Of a DNA stretch of 64,000 bases, positions 36,241 through 45,793 are shown in pieces. Source of the stretch: Propionimicrobium lymphophilum DSM 4903 (GTDB lineage Bacteria; Actinomycetota; Actinomycetes; Propionibacteriales; Propionibacteriaceae); assembly GCF_000423485.1 (NCBI RefSeq), contig NZ_KE384026.1:107513-171512 (forward strand), in the 5' to 3' direction. The translations under genes were made by a program, and so were the position numbers. The notes under the pieces were generated by a model. That model did not search any database. It saw only the letters and a list, made by a program, of their open reading frames with translations, and was not told where the DNA came from. Position 1 is the stretch's first letter. Each line of letters opens with the position of its first letter.

Positions 36241-37143
36241 CTACTTATGACAACGGATGACGGCTGTCGGAGCGCTGCTTAGCCGGACTACTCGGCGGCT
36301 GGTGCTTCCCAGCAGCAAACCGGTGAAGCCTCCTCGTCCGCGGCTAGAAACGACGATTAGCTGAGCGTTCTTAGACTCCGCGGCCAACGCGTCGCCTGGA
36401 TTGGCATTTACAACCTTAGAGGTGACTTTGACGTTCGGGTACTCCTGCGCTAGTTCAGCCACTGTGGACTGAATGAAGGCATGGCTTTCTTCGTTGATCT
36501 CGTCTGCGTCGACGAGAACGACCATTGTCGCCTCACTGGCAGCCGGTGGTGCGTACCAAGCGTGCATAACGACGAGGGGAGCGCCGAGTTTGTCTGCCTG
36601 CTCGAAGGCGTAACGGACGGTCTGCTTAGCGCGAGAATCGTCATCGATGCCTACCAGGACGGGGCCACCAGGTCGTTCCTTAAAGTCGTGAGGAATGGTG
36701 ATCACTGTTCCACCAGCGTTAGTCACCACAGAGTCAGCGACGCCACCAAGTGTGAAGATGCTTGCCTGCCCTGAGCCACGCTTGCCCAAGATAAGGGTTT
36801 CGGACTTCTTGGTTATTTCGACCAAAGAACCTGCGACATCCCCCTCTAGCAAAATGCTTGAGACCTCAATGGCGGGCGCAACTTCCCTTGCCTGAAGTTC
36901 AGCTTTGTGCAGGCGAGCTAGGTACTTGTCCTTCTGGCGCTCGTTGTAATTGGCCTCGAGCATCGCCTTCCACACGTGAGACTTGCGAGGAAGCATAACT
37001 TCCGGCTGAACCATGACGATGGTCAGGCCCGTACCGTGGCTCTTCGCCCATTTGGCGGCCCACTGCGTGGCTAGATAGGAGTTTTCAGATCCATCAATGC
37101 CCACCACAGTGCTGTGCACCTTGGAGATGTCTGTCGATGTCAT
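36241..37143 (-). CDS. Universal stress protein with two UspA domains
   Basis: The 300-residue tandem Usp has domain 1 beginning TVVGIDGSENSYLATQWAAKWA and domain 2 beginning VLVGIDDDSRAKQTVRYAFEQA. Each ends with a nucleotide-binding loop: LILGKRGSGQASIFTLGGVADSVV and VVSSRGRGGFTGLLLGSTSRRV. Both G-x2-G-x9-G(S/T) patterns fit ATP-binding members. The ribosome binding site is AAGGAGGAG. Such proteins respond to starvation, hypoxia or redox stress, and no specific signal is visible here. Confidence 0.9.
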   Translation of the reverse strand: MTSTDISKVHSTVVGIDGSENSYLATQWAAKWAKSHGTGLTIVMVQPEVMLPRKSHVWKAMLEANYNERQKDKYLARLHKAELQAREVAPAIEVSSILLEGDVAGSLVEITKKSETLILGKRGSGQASIFTLGGVADSVVTNAGGTVITIPHDFKERPGGPVLVGIDDDSRAKQTVRYAFEQADKLGAPLVVMHAWYAPPAASEATMVVLVDADEINEESHAFIQSTVAELAQEYPNVKVTSKVVNANPGDALAAESKNAQLIVVSSRGRGGFTGLLLGSTSRRVVRLSSAPTAVIRCHK

Positions 37144-37229
37144 TTCTCCTCCTTAAATCCTGTTATCAGGTAATTATCTCATTGAAAATGTTGCAGGTTT
37201 GTGATTTAGATAAATGTTTGCCAACGAAG

Positions 37230-37898
37230 CTACAAAGCTAAGAAAGTCAGAATTGCTCTGACCCTACGGTTTTCTTCTCCAGGTTCTAGCCCTAGCTTGG
37301 AAAAAATGTTAGAGACATGCTTGGCGACTGCGGCAGAGGACAAAAACAATTTCTCCGAGATTTGATTATTCGATAGTCCTTGGGCCATCAACTCCAGGAC
37401 CTCAAATTCCCTAGGCGTGAGTCTGCCCAGCCCAGAGCGTGAGTTATTCATCATCGCCCGGGCAACCTCGGGGTCGATAACCACTCCGCCAGAAGCAACT
37501 ATCCGCAGCGAATTAATGAAATCCACCACGTCGCTGACCCTGTCTTTCAACAGATAGCCTGAGCCACCGGCGCTAGAGGGCAGCGCGAACAGCTGCTGGG
37601 CGTAGCTCGGCGCAACGTATTGGCTCAGAACCATAACTGCCAGCTGAGGATTCTTCGACTTAACCTCTAAAGCTACCTGTAGACCATCGTTAGTCATGGT
37701 AGGTGGCATCCGCACATCGGTAACTAAGACATCGGGCAGAGCATCGTTCGCTTCCAGGTCGTTCAGCAGAATGCGGAGCTGGTCTGCGTCGCTAGCATGA
37801 CCGACTATTTCAAACTCTTGACGCTCCAAAAGACCGGCTAGACCTTCGCGAAGGAGGGCCGAATCGTCGGCAATGATGAGCGAAGTTTTTTCGGTCAT
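37230..37898 (-). CDS. LuxR/NarL-family response regulator
   Basis: The 222-residue protein has a receiver domain with Asp at residue 61 (VTDVRMPP), acidic pair DD at 11-12 and the conserved Lys in LLKDR, then a C-terminal LuxR helix-turn-helix (LTPREFEVLELMAQGLSNNQISEKLFLSSAAVAKHVSNIF). It overlaps its sensor kinase gene by 4 bp and lies opposite an ABC exporter, its likely target. Confidence 0.9.
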   Translation of the reverse strand: MTEKTSLIIADDSALLREGLAGLLERQEFEIVGHASDADQLRILLNDLEANDALPDVLVTDVRMPPTMTNDGLQVALEVKSKNPQLAVMVLSQYVAPSYAQQLFALPSSAGGSGYLLKDRVSDVVDFINSLRIVASGGVVIDPEVARAMMNNSRSGLGRLTPREFEVLELMAQGLSNNQISEKLFLSSAAVAKHVSNIFSKLGLEPGEENRRVRAILTFLAL

Positions 37899-38641
37899 CT
37901 TTCGCTCCCGTCAATGTTGATTGCGCTGCTGCCTCGGTCGATGAGTAACGGGAGGGTCGCGCGGATTTGGGTAGGGCCGTCAGTAGGGCTGGAGATACTC
38001 ATCGTGCCACCGAACGCTGCTAGCCGTTCCTGCATTCCAGCCAGGCCGTGGCCCGGTCTCAACTGGGCCCCGCCAGGGCCGCCGTCAACCACGGAAATGG
38101 TCAGGCTGTCATCAGAAGTGAGGAGAACGGTTACGTTTGAGTCTGGGGCGTACTTCGCGGCGTTCGCGATTGCCTCGGTAGAAAAGAAATAGGCGGCCGC
38201 CAGAACTCCCTCTGGAATTTTCGGTAAAGGATTCGGGCAGATTATTTTTATGCGACCGATAGACCTGTTTGCAATGTCCGACAATGCCGCATGAAGTCCG
38301 AGCTCGCTGAGAACTTGAGGATGTATCCCTCTAACAGTCTGGCGCAAAGAATCGAGGCCTTTTTGAATAGCCTCTTTAGCTTCACCCAACAATTTTGCGA
38401 CCTGCGGATCGGAGCAGGCGGTGTGTGAAAGCTGAGCTTCGCCCAATTTCATTGCGGCAAGAACTAGGTACTGCTGGGTGCCATCATGCAGGTCTCGCTC
38501 GATGCGTCGCCTCTCAACCTCATAGGCGTCAACAATGACCTTTCTAGATTGCACCAAGTCAGCTATCTTTTTAGCGGTCTCAGACTCATTAGAGTTAGGG
38601 AGATTGCGGCGCCTGAAGATCATTTTAATAATGATAGTCAT
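37895..38641 (-). CDS. Sensor histidine kinase, NarL-partner type, without membrane domain
   Basis: The 248-residue kinase has a HisKA_3 dimerisation motif with the phospho-His in ERRRIERDLHDGTQQ (residue 52) and an HATPase with STEAIANAAKYAP, VDGGPGG and GHGLAGMQERL. There is no transmembrane or recognisable sensor domain; only about 40 residues precede the His region. It must be soluble and take its signal from another protein, plausibly the divergent ABC permease. This inference rests on gene order. Confidence 0.85.
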   Translation of the reverse strand: MTIIIKMIFRRRNLPNSNESETAKKIADLVQSRKVIVDAYEVERRRIERDLHDGTQQYLVLAAMKLGEAQLSHTACSDPQVAKLLGEAKEAIQKGLDSLRQTVRGIHPQVLSELGLHAALSDIANRSIGRIKIICPNPLPKIPEGVLAAAYFFSTEAIANAAKYAPDSNVTVLLTSDDSLTISVVDGGPGGAQLRPGHGLAGMQERLAAFGGTMSISSPTDGPTQIRATLPLLIDRGSSAINIDGSER

Positions 38642-38735
38642 CGATTATCGCTCTAGGCAGTAGTGCTAGCAATACCTAAAAGAGCAGATCTGGCACTGTT
38701 CTAAGCAACCGGTAAAAAAAGATGAAATAGGTCTC

Positions 38736-39443
38736 ATGAATGGAATGCCTAACGTCGTGTTGAGAACACACGACATTACGAAAAATTTTGGTGACGTTCG
38801 CGCGCTAGCAGGAGTCACGATTGCCATTAAGCAGGGCGAATCGCTAGCGATCATGGGGCCTTCGGGGTCAGGCAAATCGACACTGCTGCATTGCCTAAGC
38901 GGAGTGCTAGTTCCAGAGTCGGGTAGCGTCCACTATCTAGATGTCGAGCTTAGCGGGTTGAGCGACGCACAACGATCCCGACTTCGGCTCTCTCAATTCG
39001 GCTTCGTGTTCCAAGACGGGCAGTTGATTCCAGAACTGCCTGCCAGAGAGAACGTTGCGCTACCACTGATGCTAACGGGTTCGGCTAGTTCTAAGGCGCT
39101 AAAAGCAGCAGACGAGATGCTATCCAAGCTAGGCCTTGGCGATATGAGAAACAGGCGCCCCGGCGACATGTCTGGCGGCCAGGCTCAGAGAGTGGCTACG
39201 GCTCGAGCGCTAGTTGGCAACCCAAGCGTCATTTTCGCCGATGAACCCACAGGTGCTCTAGACCAGGCAACTGGGCACGAAACCATGCAGATGCTGACTA
39301 CCGTAGCCCGCCAAGTGGGAGCCGCATTGGTTGTGGTTACGCACGACGTAAACGTTGCTAGATGGTGCTCGAGACTCGTTGAGATTCGTGACGGGCTTAT
39401 CCACGCAGATCGTCTTTTAGATCGCGAACAGGGGAGGGGCTAA
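38736..39443 (+). CDS. ABC transporter ATP-binding protein (MacB/LolD type)
   Basis: The 235-residue ATPase has Walker A GPSGSGKST (41-49), the Q-loop in GFVFQDGQLIPEL, signature MSGGQAQRVATARAL, Walker B VIFADEPTGALD and the H-loop VVTHD. It belongs to the group pairing with FtsX/MacB permeases (lipoprotein release or peptide-antibiotic export and resistance). It overlaps the permease start by one base (TAATG) and is divergent from the two-component genes. Confidence 0.92.
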   Translation: MNGMPNVVLRTHDITKNFGDVRALAGVTIAIKQGESLAIMGPSGSGKSTLLHCLSGVLVPESGSVHYLDVELSGLSDAQRSRLRLSQFGFVFQDGQLIPELPARENVALPLMLTGSASSKALKAADEMLSKLGLGDMRNRRPGDMSGGQAQRVATARALVGNPSVIFADEPTGALDQATGHETMQMLTTVARQVGAALVVVTHDVNVARWCSRLVEIRDGLIHADRLLDREQGRG

Positions 39444-40921
39444 TGACAACCCCGACCAACTCTAAGAAACCGTTTCTAAATAGCTCGGCACATGGACTAT
39501 CAAAACTGACAGTACGAATGGCTCGGGCTAGAACATCTCAACACGAAGGCGAATCGCTGCTATCGATAGCTTCGATATTCGCATACACGGTTTGTAGCGC
39601 ACTTGCGCTAACAGTCGCAGGTGGCACCTGGATGTTCTACAACAGGGCATATCACCCGACAGGGCTAATAGCGGAGGTGCTAAAGGAGGATCCATCTTTC
39701 GATAAAGTCCTCGACTTCTATTTCGCGCTAGCTATCCTGGCCTGCGCTCTTATCGTCCCCTCAGTGGTATCTCTTGCGTCAAAAGCGGCTGTTCTGGGGG
39801 CCAAAGGCCGCGAAAAGCGCCTAGCTGCGCTGAGGCTCCTAGGCCTGACAAGCGGAGAAGTGACTCGCATGACCATGCTGGAGAGCGTAGTTTCTTCCGT
39901 AATCGGTTGCGCAATAGGAACGGTCATCTACTTGTCGACGTTGAGCATGTGGTCTGGGCTGACGATCATGGCCCAAAAAATATCTCCTAAAGAGATGCTT
40001 CTGCCGTGGTGGGGATTTCTAGCCGTCGTCGGCTTTATCGTCCTACTAGGGGTGCTCTCCTCCTGGTGGGGAATGCAACAGGTCCGCGTATCGCCGCTAG
40101 GCGTAGCTCGCAGGACGAATAGCCCAGCTTTGAAGGCGTGGAGGGCAGTGCTCTTCGTCATTATTCTCGTGGCGGGATTCCTCGCCGTGGCAAACATAAA
40201 TCTTGGTGGGGGAGCATCGAAGAACGTGTTGTTCACCTTCCTGCTATTTTCCGCAGTTTTGTTGTTGGTCATCTTTGGCTTCAACATCGTTGGGCCATTC
40301 TGTCTGCAATTAGCGGCGAAGCTGATCGCGAAACTGCCATTCGCAAGCGTAAAACTGGCCTCCAGACGAGTAATTGCGACCCCGAAAGCTACCTGGCGGC
40401 TGGTTTCTGGCATGGGGCTGCTTGCATTTATCGCCGGCTACATTTCGATGATGCCGATAACGCTAAACACAGACTTGGCGGACGGCTCAGCAATAAAAAC
40501 CTTCATAGATCTGAGTCTTTGGGACTTCAACAAAGGAGCGATGATTACGCTTGCTGTGGGGTTCTTGCTGACCGCGGCCTCCACTTTGATCAGCCAGGCC
40601 TCACAAACCATCGAACTCGCCCCGCAGTCGCGTTCGCTTGCCCGAATGGGCGCGCCCAGGAGCTTCGAGCTGAAGGCCATGTGGCTTGAGACGCTGGGTC
40701 CGCTATCCTTCGCTGTCATTTCGGGGGCCGCATTGGGAATCTTGTTCGCTATGCCCATGCAGGCTGCTGCCCAACAGATGAGTGGAAAATCAGTAGACAC
40801 CGCTGTGGGGCCGATGCTCCTGCTCATCGGCTTGGGACTAGGTGCTACTGCTCTTGCGCTACTTGCTTGCCACCCACTGCAGGCAAGCCTGCTCAAGCAG
40901 CAAGTGAGAGCTAATGACTGA
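39443..40921 (+). CDS. ABC transporter permease, FtsX-like
   Basis: The 492-residue integral membrane protein has about eight to ten hydrophobic helices and the FtsX-type coupling region GAKGREKRLAALRLLGLTSGEVTRMTMLESV; a second half has LARMGAPRSFELKAMWLETLGPLSF. Duplicated halves are typical of actinobacterial single-chain exporters of this class. With the preceding ATPase it forms a complete exporter. The adjacent two-component system suggests antimicrobial-peptide or envelope-stress induction, an inference from layout. Confidence 0.82.
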   Translation: MTTPTNSKKPFLNSSAHGLSKLTVRMARARTSQHEGESLLSIASIFAYTVCSALALTVAGGTWMFYNRAYHPTGLIAEVLKEDPSFDKVLDFYFALAILACALIVPSVVSLASKAAVLGAKGREKRLAALRLLGLTSGEVTRMTMLESVVSSVIGCAIGTVIYLSTLSMWSGLTIMAQKISPKEMLLPWWGFLAVVGFIVLLGVLSSWWGMQQVRVSPLGVARRTNSPALKAWRAVLFVIILVAGFLAVANINLGGGASKNVLFTFLLFSAVLLLVIFGFNIVGPFCLQLAAKLIAKLPFASVKLASRRVIATPKATWRLVSGMGLLAFIAGYISMMPITLNTDLADGSAIKTFIDLSLWDFNKGAMITLAVGFLLTAASTLISQASQTIELAPQSRSLARMGAPRSFELKAMWLETLGPLSFAVISGAALGILFAMPMQAAAQQMSGKSVDTAVGPMLLLIGLGLGATALALLACHPLQASLLKQQVRAND

Positions 40922-40953
40922 TAGCTAGCCGAAAAATTCGATCGCTGGTTTCA

Positions 40954-40999
40954 GAAGGGTTATGACGATTTGGTCACGCCTAATTCGTCATAGCCCTTC
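40954..40999. other. Long stem-loop between ABC permease and dxs
   Basis: GAAGGGTTATGACGA (40954-40968) pairs with TCGTCATAGCCCTTC (40985-40999), 15 bp with one G-U pair and a 16-nt loop. No T-run follows, so it may be a weak terminator, an RNA-stability element or part of the dxs leader. Confidence 0.5.
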
Positions 41000-41051
41000 G
41001 GGGCGCTACAGTTGAATGTTGTTAAGTTGAAGCGATCGAAAGGGGCTTTGC

Positions 41052-42956
41052 ATGGGGGCCAAAAGCGTGGGTAAGAGCGACATGCTCGACGCTTATTATC
41101 CTTTGCTCGCCAAAATCGATGACCCCAAAGATCTGCGTCAACTCGACTACAAGCAGCTTCTCGATCTGGCAGAAGAGATCCGTAAGTTTTTGATCAAAAA
41201 CGTAAGCGCAACTGGCGGACACCTAGGGCCGAATCTGGGCGTGGTGGAGCTTACGTTGGCAATGCACCTCGTCTTCGAATCACCAAATGACCCGTTTATT
41301 TTCGATACCGGCCACCAGAGCTACGTGCACAAAATATTGACTGGTCGGGCGAAAGACTTTCCGTGCCTACGACAAAAAGATGGGCTATCCGGTTATCCAT
41401 CTAGGCAAGAATCTGCACACGATTGGGTGGAAAATTCTCATGCGTCGACGTCGCTTTCTTGGGCCGAGGGAATAGCGAAGGGCATCAGGTTGCGTGGTGA
41501 AAAGAATCGCACAGTTGTAGCTGTTATCGGCGATGGTGCTTTGACCGGTGGAATGGCCTGGGAGGCCCTCGACAATATCGCGGTTGATGAGGATTTGCCG
41601 CTAGTGATTATCGTCAACGACAACGGTCGATCTTATTCTCCAACTGTCGGTGGTCTTTCTCGCCAACTATCGGGTTTCAGAACCGACCCGCGTTATGAAG
41701 AGACCCTGAACGTTCTACGAAAGACGCTCAAGGGTGCGCCGCTCATTGGTCAGCCCTTATTCGAACTTTTGCACGGCTTGAAGGCTGGCATCAAGGACGT
41801 GCTTGCCCCGCAGAGCCTGTTTTCTGACCTCGGCATAAAGTATCTAGGTCCGATAAACGGGCATAACCTAGAAGCCCTCGCGGTGGCATTGCAGCAGGCT
41901 AAAAATTATGGTGGCCCGATTATCGTCCACGTGATCACTCAAAAAGGCAAAGGATTTAAAGCTGCGGAGCAGTACTCCGAAGACCTTTTCCACTCAGTTG
42001 GAAAAATTGATGATGTAACTGGTAAGAAGCTCGTCGTTGACGATCGAAAATCGTGGACAGATATTTTCTCCGACGAAATCGTCAAAATTGGGCGAGATAA
42101 AGAGAATGTCGCTTGCATCACCGCGGCGATGCTTCATCCCGTGGGGCTGGCTAAGTTTGCAGAAGAGTTTCCCGAGCGCACGTTCGATGTCGGAATCGCT
42201 GAACAGCATGCCGTGACTTTTGCGGCGGGGCTGGCGGCCACCGGAATCCACCCAGTCGTAGCTTTCTATTCCACGTTTTTGAATAGAGCTTTCGACCAAA
42301 TTTTGCTGGACGTGGGTATGCACAAGGCCGGTGTTACGTTCGTCTTGGACCGCTCCGGTGTAACTGGCACTGATGGAGCAAGCCATAACGGTATGTGGGA
42401 TGTGCCGCTGCTTTCGATCGTTCCTGGCTTGAGGCTTGCAGCTCCTCGTGACGAGCAGCGTTTGCGTGCGGCATTGCGTACGGCTGTTGATGTCGACGAC
42501 GTGCCAACCGTAATCAGGTACTCTAAAGAAAAGCTTTCGCAACCTGTGCCTTCCGTGAAAACCGAGGATGGCATAGATTTTCTCAAGGTCTCACACAACC
42601 CAAGGGTGTTGATCGTTAGCTATGGTCAGTTTGCTGCTCTGGCGCTCGAAACCGCAAAAAAACTCGAGTCTTTGGGCTTTGCTGCTGATGTCGTCGATCC
42701 AGTTTGGGCATTGCCGATCAGTAGCGAGCTCGTCGAACTGTCTGAGAAGTACGAACTGGTAGCAACGCTAGAGGACAACCTTGTGGCTGGTGGCATGGGC
42801 GAACAACTCGAGATTTCCTCTAGAAATCCGAACATGTGTCATTTCGGGGTGCCCAGAAAGTACCTTCCACACGCCAGCCGCGGAGAATTGCTTGAGCAGA
42901 TGGGCCTGACTCCAGAGGCGATCTCGCAGGTCGTCTTTAGCCGGCTAAGCGCTTAG
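41052..42956 (+). CDS. dxs: 1-deoxy-D-xylulose-5-phosphate synthase
   Basis: This is the first enzyme of the MEP isoprenoid pathway: pyruvate plus glyceraldehyde 3-phosphate gives DXP, using thiamine diphosphate. The 634-residue protein contains SATGGHLGPNLGVVELT, the ThDP/Mg motif GDGALTGGMAWEALDN, GPINGHN, the second-domain DVGIAEQHAVTFAAGLA and DRSGVTGTDGASHNG. GAAAGGGG precedes the ATG. It ends 12 bp inside the convergent rnd gene. Confidence 0.95.
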   Translation: MGAKSVGKSDMLDAYYPLLAKIDDPKDLRQLDYKQLLDLAEEIRKFLIKNVSATGGHLGPNLGVVELTLAMHLVFESPNDPFIFDTGHQSYVHKILTGRAKDFPCLRQKDGLSGYPSRQESAHDWVENSHASTSLSWAEGIAKGIRLRGEKNRTVVAVIGDGALTGGMAWEALDNIAVDEDLPLVIIVNDNGRSYSPTVGGLSRQLSGFRTDPRYEETLNVLRKTLKGAPLIGQPLFELLHGLKAGIKDVLAPQSLFSDLGIKYLGPINGHNLEALAVALQQAKNYGGPIIVHVITQKGKGFKAAEQYSEDLFHSVGKIDDVTGKKLVVDDRKSWTDIFSDEIVKIGRDKENVACITAAMLHPVGLAKFAEEFPERTFDVGIAEQHAVTFAAGLAATGIHPVVAFYSTFLNRAFDQILLDVGMHKAGVTFVLDRSGVTGTDGASHNGMWDVPLLSIVPGLRLAAPRDEQRLRAALRTAVDVDDVPTVIRYSKEKLSQPVPSVKTEDGIDFLKVSHNPRVLIVSYGQFAALALETAKKLESLGFAADVVDPVWALPISSELVELSEKYELVATLEDNLVAGGMGEQLEISSRNPNMCHFGVPRKYLPHASRGELLEQMGLTPEAISQVVFSRLSA

Positions 42957-44150
42957 CCCTGATTGGATTATCTCCAGGATTTCTTGGCGTTGCCATGGCC
43001 GAACGCCCAAATCAGTTAGCTGCGATTCCATGTCTTCACTGGGCTGCCAGAGCGCCTCACGAAGTGCTGCGGGGGAAACTAGATTCTCGACAGGAAGATT
43101 TAGCGTTTGAGCTTTTTCGATAATTTTTGGCCGGATCCGGTTCCAGCGCTCCGCAGCCTCGGGATTGATCCGTTGCCAATTTCGTGGTTTGGGAATTCCG
43201 GTTTTGTGCACCCTGAGTTGCGGTAGGTCGGATTTATCAAGCCCGGCTACCGTGTCCAGCGCATTTTCCCAGGCAGACATGTGCTTCCTAGGCTCACGAC
43301 GTCTAAATCCCATTACCCTGCGCAATTTCGAGATGGTTGGGACGCTTTCTTCGCTTGCTTGGCTAGCGATTTCGGTTATTGCTTTGTCTATCAAAACTTT
43401 GTGCGGCGATTTGTCCAGCTCGCGGGCGATCTTGTCACGTTGCTCGTAAAGCTCACGAACCAGAGCCATCCCACGTCTGGTGTGGACGTCCTGGAGCCCC
43501 GAAGTTCGTCTCCAACGCTCATCAGCACATTTCGGTTCGTGATGGTCTGCCCAATAAACCAGATGGGCGAATTCTTGTTTCGCCCATTCTTCCTTGCCTG
43601 CATCTTCGAGATCTACGATCATTTTCTTTCGAAGATCGATTAAAAGCTCGACGTCCAAGGCCGCGTATGCGATCCAATCTTGAGGGATGGGGCGAGTCGA
43701 CCAGTCGTCAGCGGAATGCTGTTTTTCGAGGTGGAGATCGAAGTAGTGTTCGATCATAGCGGCCAGGTTAACTTTCTCGTATCCGAGTAGTCTGCCCGCC
43801 AGCTCGGTGTCGAAGAGGCTTGCCGGACGCATATTCAGCTGCCACAGGTTAGGCAAATCCTGTGTCGCTGCGTGCAGAATCCACTGGGAATCGCCGATTG
43901 CCTCATTCAATTCGCTGAAATCTGCAATTTTGCCGTGCTCGAAACTTATCGGATCTATTAGAAAAATCCCGGCGCCATCTTTTTTTATTTGGACAAGATA
44001 GGCCTTGTCTGAATATCTAAAGCTCTGCGCCCTTTCAACGTCGATGGCGATTGGTCCTTCAGCCTCGGATACCTTATTGATCATCCGATTCCAGGACAGC
44101 TCGTCGTTAACAATTACCGGCTCTTCTGCCGGATGGGTCAAAGTCTTCAT
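42945..44150 (-). CDS. rnd: Ribonuclease D-like 3'-5' exonuclease with HRDC domain
   Basis: The 401-residue protein has a DEDD exonuclease domain (PIAIDVERAQSFRY, DTELAGRLLGYEKVNLA, and DWIAYAALDVELLIDLR as Exo III) and a C-terminal HRDC region from about residue 220. It trims tRNA or other RNA 3' ends. It overlaps the DUF3000 gene by 4 bp (ATGA) and forms an operon with it, which is a common actinobacterial arrangement next to dxs. Confidence 0.9.
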   Translation of the reverse strand: MKTLTHPAEEPVIVNDELSWNRMINKVSEAEGPIAIDVERAQSFRYSDKAYLVQIKKDGAGIFLIDPISFEHGKIADFSELNEAIGDSQWILHAATQDLPNLWQLNMRPASLFDTELAGRLLGYEKVNLAAMIEHYFDLHLEKQHSADDWSTRPIPQDWIAYAALDVELLIDLRKKMIVDLEDAGKEEWAKQEFAHLVYWADHHEPKCADERWRRTSGLQDVHTRRGMALVRELYEQRDKIARELDKSPHKVLIDKAITEIASQASEESVPTISKLRRVMGFRRREPRKHMSAWENALDTVAGLDKSDLPQLRVHKTGIPKPRNWQRINPEAAERWNRIRPKIIEKAQTLNLPVENLVSPAALREALWQPSEDMESQLTDLGVRPWQRQEILEIIQSGLSA

Positions 44151-44734
44151 TTATTCGTTCGCCTGCTTAGGCTTACCACTCCGGGAGCTAGCGGCGGCAT
44201 GCCGCATGTGAAACACATAAGCTGTTGCCAGGCCTCTAGGTGGGGAATTATTCCCCGGTCATCGATGTTTGCAGTCCATGAGGACCTGATTTCAATCTCT
44301 GCTGTGTCCGGCTCTTCAGCTAGGGCACCGAAGCTCCTGCTGGTCACCGCAGTAACTGTTCCGGATGCGGCGTGGAATTCGGCATCTGACTGCCCCAGAG
44401 AATCGCTCAGCCAATTCCAACCTACTTCGGTTAGTAACGGATCCATCGCCATCTCGATGTCTACGTCCGCCTGCACAAATGACACGCAACGATAAGTGCC
44501 GTCCCAGGCTGGATTGCCGTCGGGGTCGTGAAGAATGACGAGACGAGCAGTGCCGACTTCTTCGCCGAGCCGATCGATGTCAGCCTCGATTGCGACAGAA
44601 AACGGCGCAATTCGTTGAGGAGACGGCATCTGCGAAACTTTAATCTCGGGGCGCCATTGAAAATTCAGGACTCCACTGCAGACATCATCGAATTGATGCG
44701 TCGGCAGTTTCGCGACCGAAGGCTTAACTGACAC
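44147..44734 (-). CDS. DUF3000 domain-containing protein
   Basis: The 195-residue actinobacterial protein of unknown function carries conserved blocks LGEEVGTARLVILHDPDGNPAWDGTYRCVSFVQADVDIEMAMDPLLTEVGWNWL and a C-terminal EIEIRSSWT segment, typical of the family. There is no catalytic motif, signal peptide or membrane helix. Its stop overlaps the rnd start, so the two are translationally coupled. Confidence 0.88.
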   Translation of the reverse strand: MSVKPSVAKLPTHQFDDVCSGVLNFQWRPEIKVSQMPSPQRIAPFSVAIEADIDRLGEEVGTARLVILHDPDGNPAWDGTYRCVSFVQADVDIEMAMDPLLTEVGWNWLSDSLGQSDAEFHAASGTVTAVTSRSFGALAEEPDTAEIEIRSSWTANIDDRGIIPHLEAWQQLMCFTCGMPPLAPGVVSLSRRTNK

Positions 44735-44790
44735 ATCTGAACCCTACGGGGTTCAGGGGCCGTGCTGCGGTAGGCGCGCCTATGCTCAGG

Positions 44791-45588
44791 CTATCCCAGG
44801 TGGAGCTGGGCAATGTTAGAAGGCGCCTGCTTTTGATTCTCGAAGGCCATGTCGAGCATTTTCATGGCTTCGAAAGAATAGCGAGCCATAATCAGATTGC
44901 ACAGTCGAGGGTCTGGACCGAAAGGCGAACTGATGGCTATCGCTCGGTTGGCTAAAGCATTTTCGTAAAGCGCTTGATAGCAATCGTCGGGAGTTAAGAA
45001 CAAAGATCCGACGGCAATTGATCTTCTGCCTTGATCGTGAAGTGAGGAAATGGCCGATTTCACGGATGAACCAGTTCCGTCACCGCAAGCAAATACCACA
45101 GGTAGTTTGTGGTGTGACGACCATTGACGAGCTCGGCGAAGCAGCACCCCTGAGCCACGGGTGTCGCCAAAGCTCGGTGCAGCTAGTACCAGGCCGTCTA
45201 ACTCCAGGCAGCGGTTTGCCGTCAAGGCGGCTCGCAGCCTCTCATCGATAATGTTGAGGAGCTCTGAGACGGGTCCGATTGGTTTTGCCAGCCCGATCTT
45301 CATCTGAGGGAAAGCGGACTTGAGGCTTTCGTGCATGGCAACCACGTCTTCTGTGGCGCTAGCAACGCTGGTGAAATCTAGCGGAACTAGAACAGTCTCT
45401 TTGGTACCGCGACTATCGAGGGCCTTCAGCGTCTGCTTGCCTGTGGGGGATGTCTTGCCGCAAAAAGCTAGATGGATGGAAAGCTCCGGGCGACGAATCT
45501 GCATTTCTTTGCGAAGTGCGTGAACAACCTGTTCGGTTGCTATCTCAGCGGGACCATTAGACACCAGAGCTAATGCTGGGGCTGTCAT
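44791..45588 (-). CDS. CbiX/SirB-like protein lacking the usual catalytic histidines
   Basis: The 265-residue protein resembles class II chelatases (sirohydrochlorin/ferro- or cobaltochelatase), with two similar halves. The N-terminal motif where active members have AHGS reads VSNGP, and the second metal-binding His position in the first half reads DFTSVAS. Both metal-binding His therefore seem absent, which argues against chelatase activity. ATG 45588 with GGGGAGG upstream was chosen over 45618. It may have a structural or regulatory role; no tetrapyrrole genes are nearby. Confidence 0.65.
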   Translation of the reverse strand: MTAPALALVSNGPAEIATEQVVHALRKEMQIRRPELSIHLAFCGKTSPTGKQTLKALDSRGTKETVLVPLDFTSVASATEDVVAMHESLKSAFPQMKIGLAKPIGPVSELLNIIDERLRAALTANRCLELDGLVLAAPSFGDTRGSGVLLRRARQWSSHHKLPVVFACGDGTGSSVKSAISSLHDQGRRSIAVGSLFLTPDDCYQALYENALANRAIAISSPFGPDPRLCNLIMARYSFEAMKMLDMAFENQKQAPSNIAQLHLG

Positions 45589-45793
45589 GCTGGTCACCTC
45601 CCCAAAACTCGAAACCAACTATTTCAAACCTTGATCAGATCATTTCATGATTCGAGATATGGAGACAAACTTTGTTGTTTTGCGGTTGGCAAACCAAAAA
45701 CAGCTAAGTGAATGGTCGTGAAATTGCCGAACTTGCAATAAGAATAAATAGGTAGGGTTAGTCGTACACGATGCTTAAATAAGGAGAGGCCGA

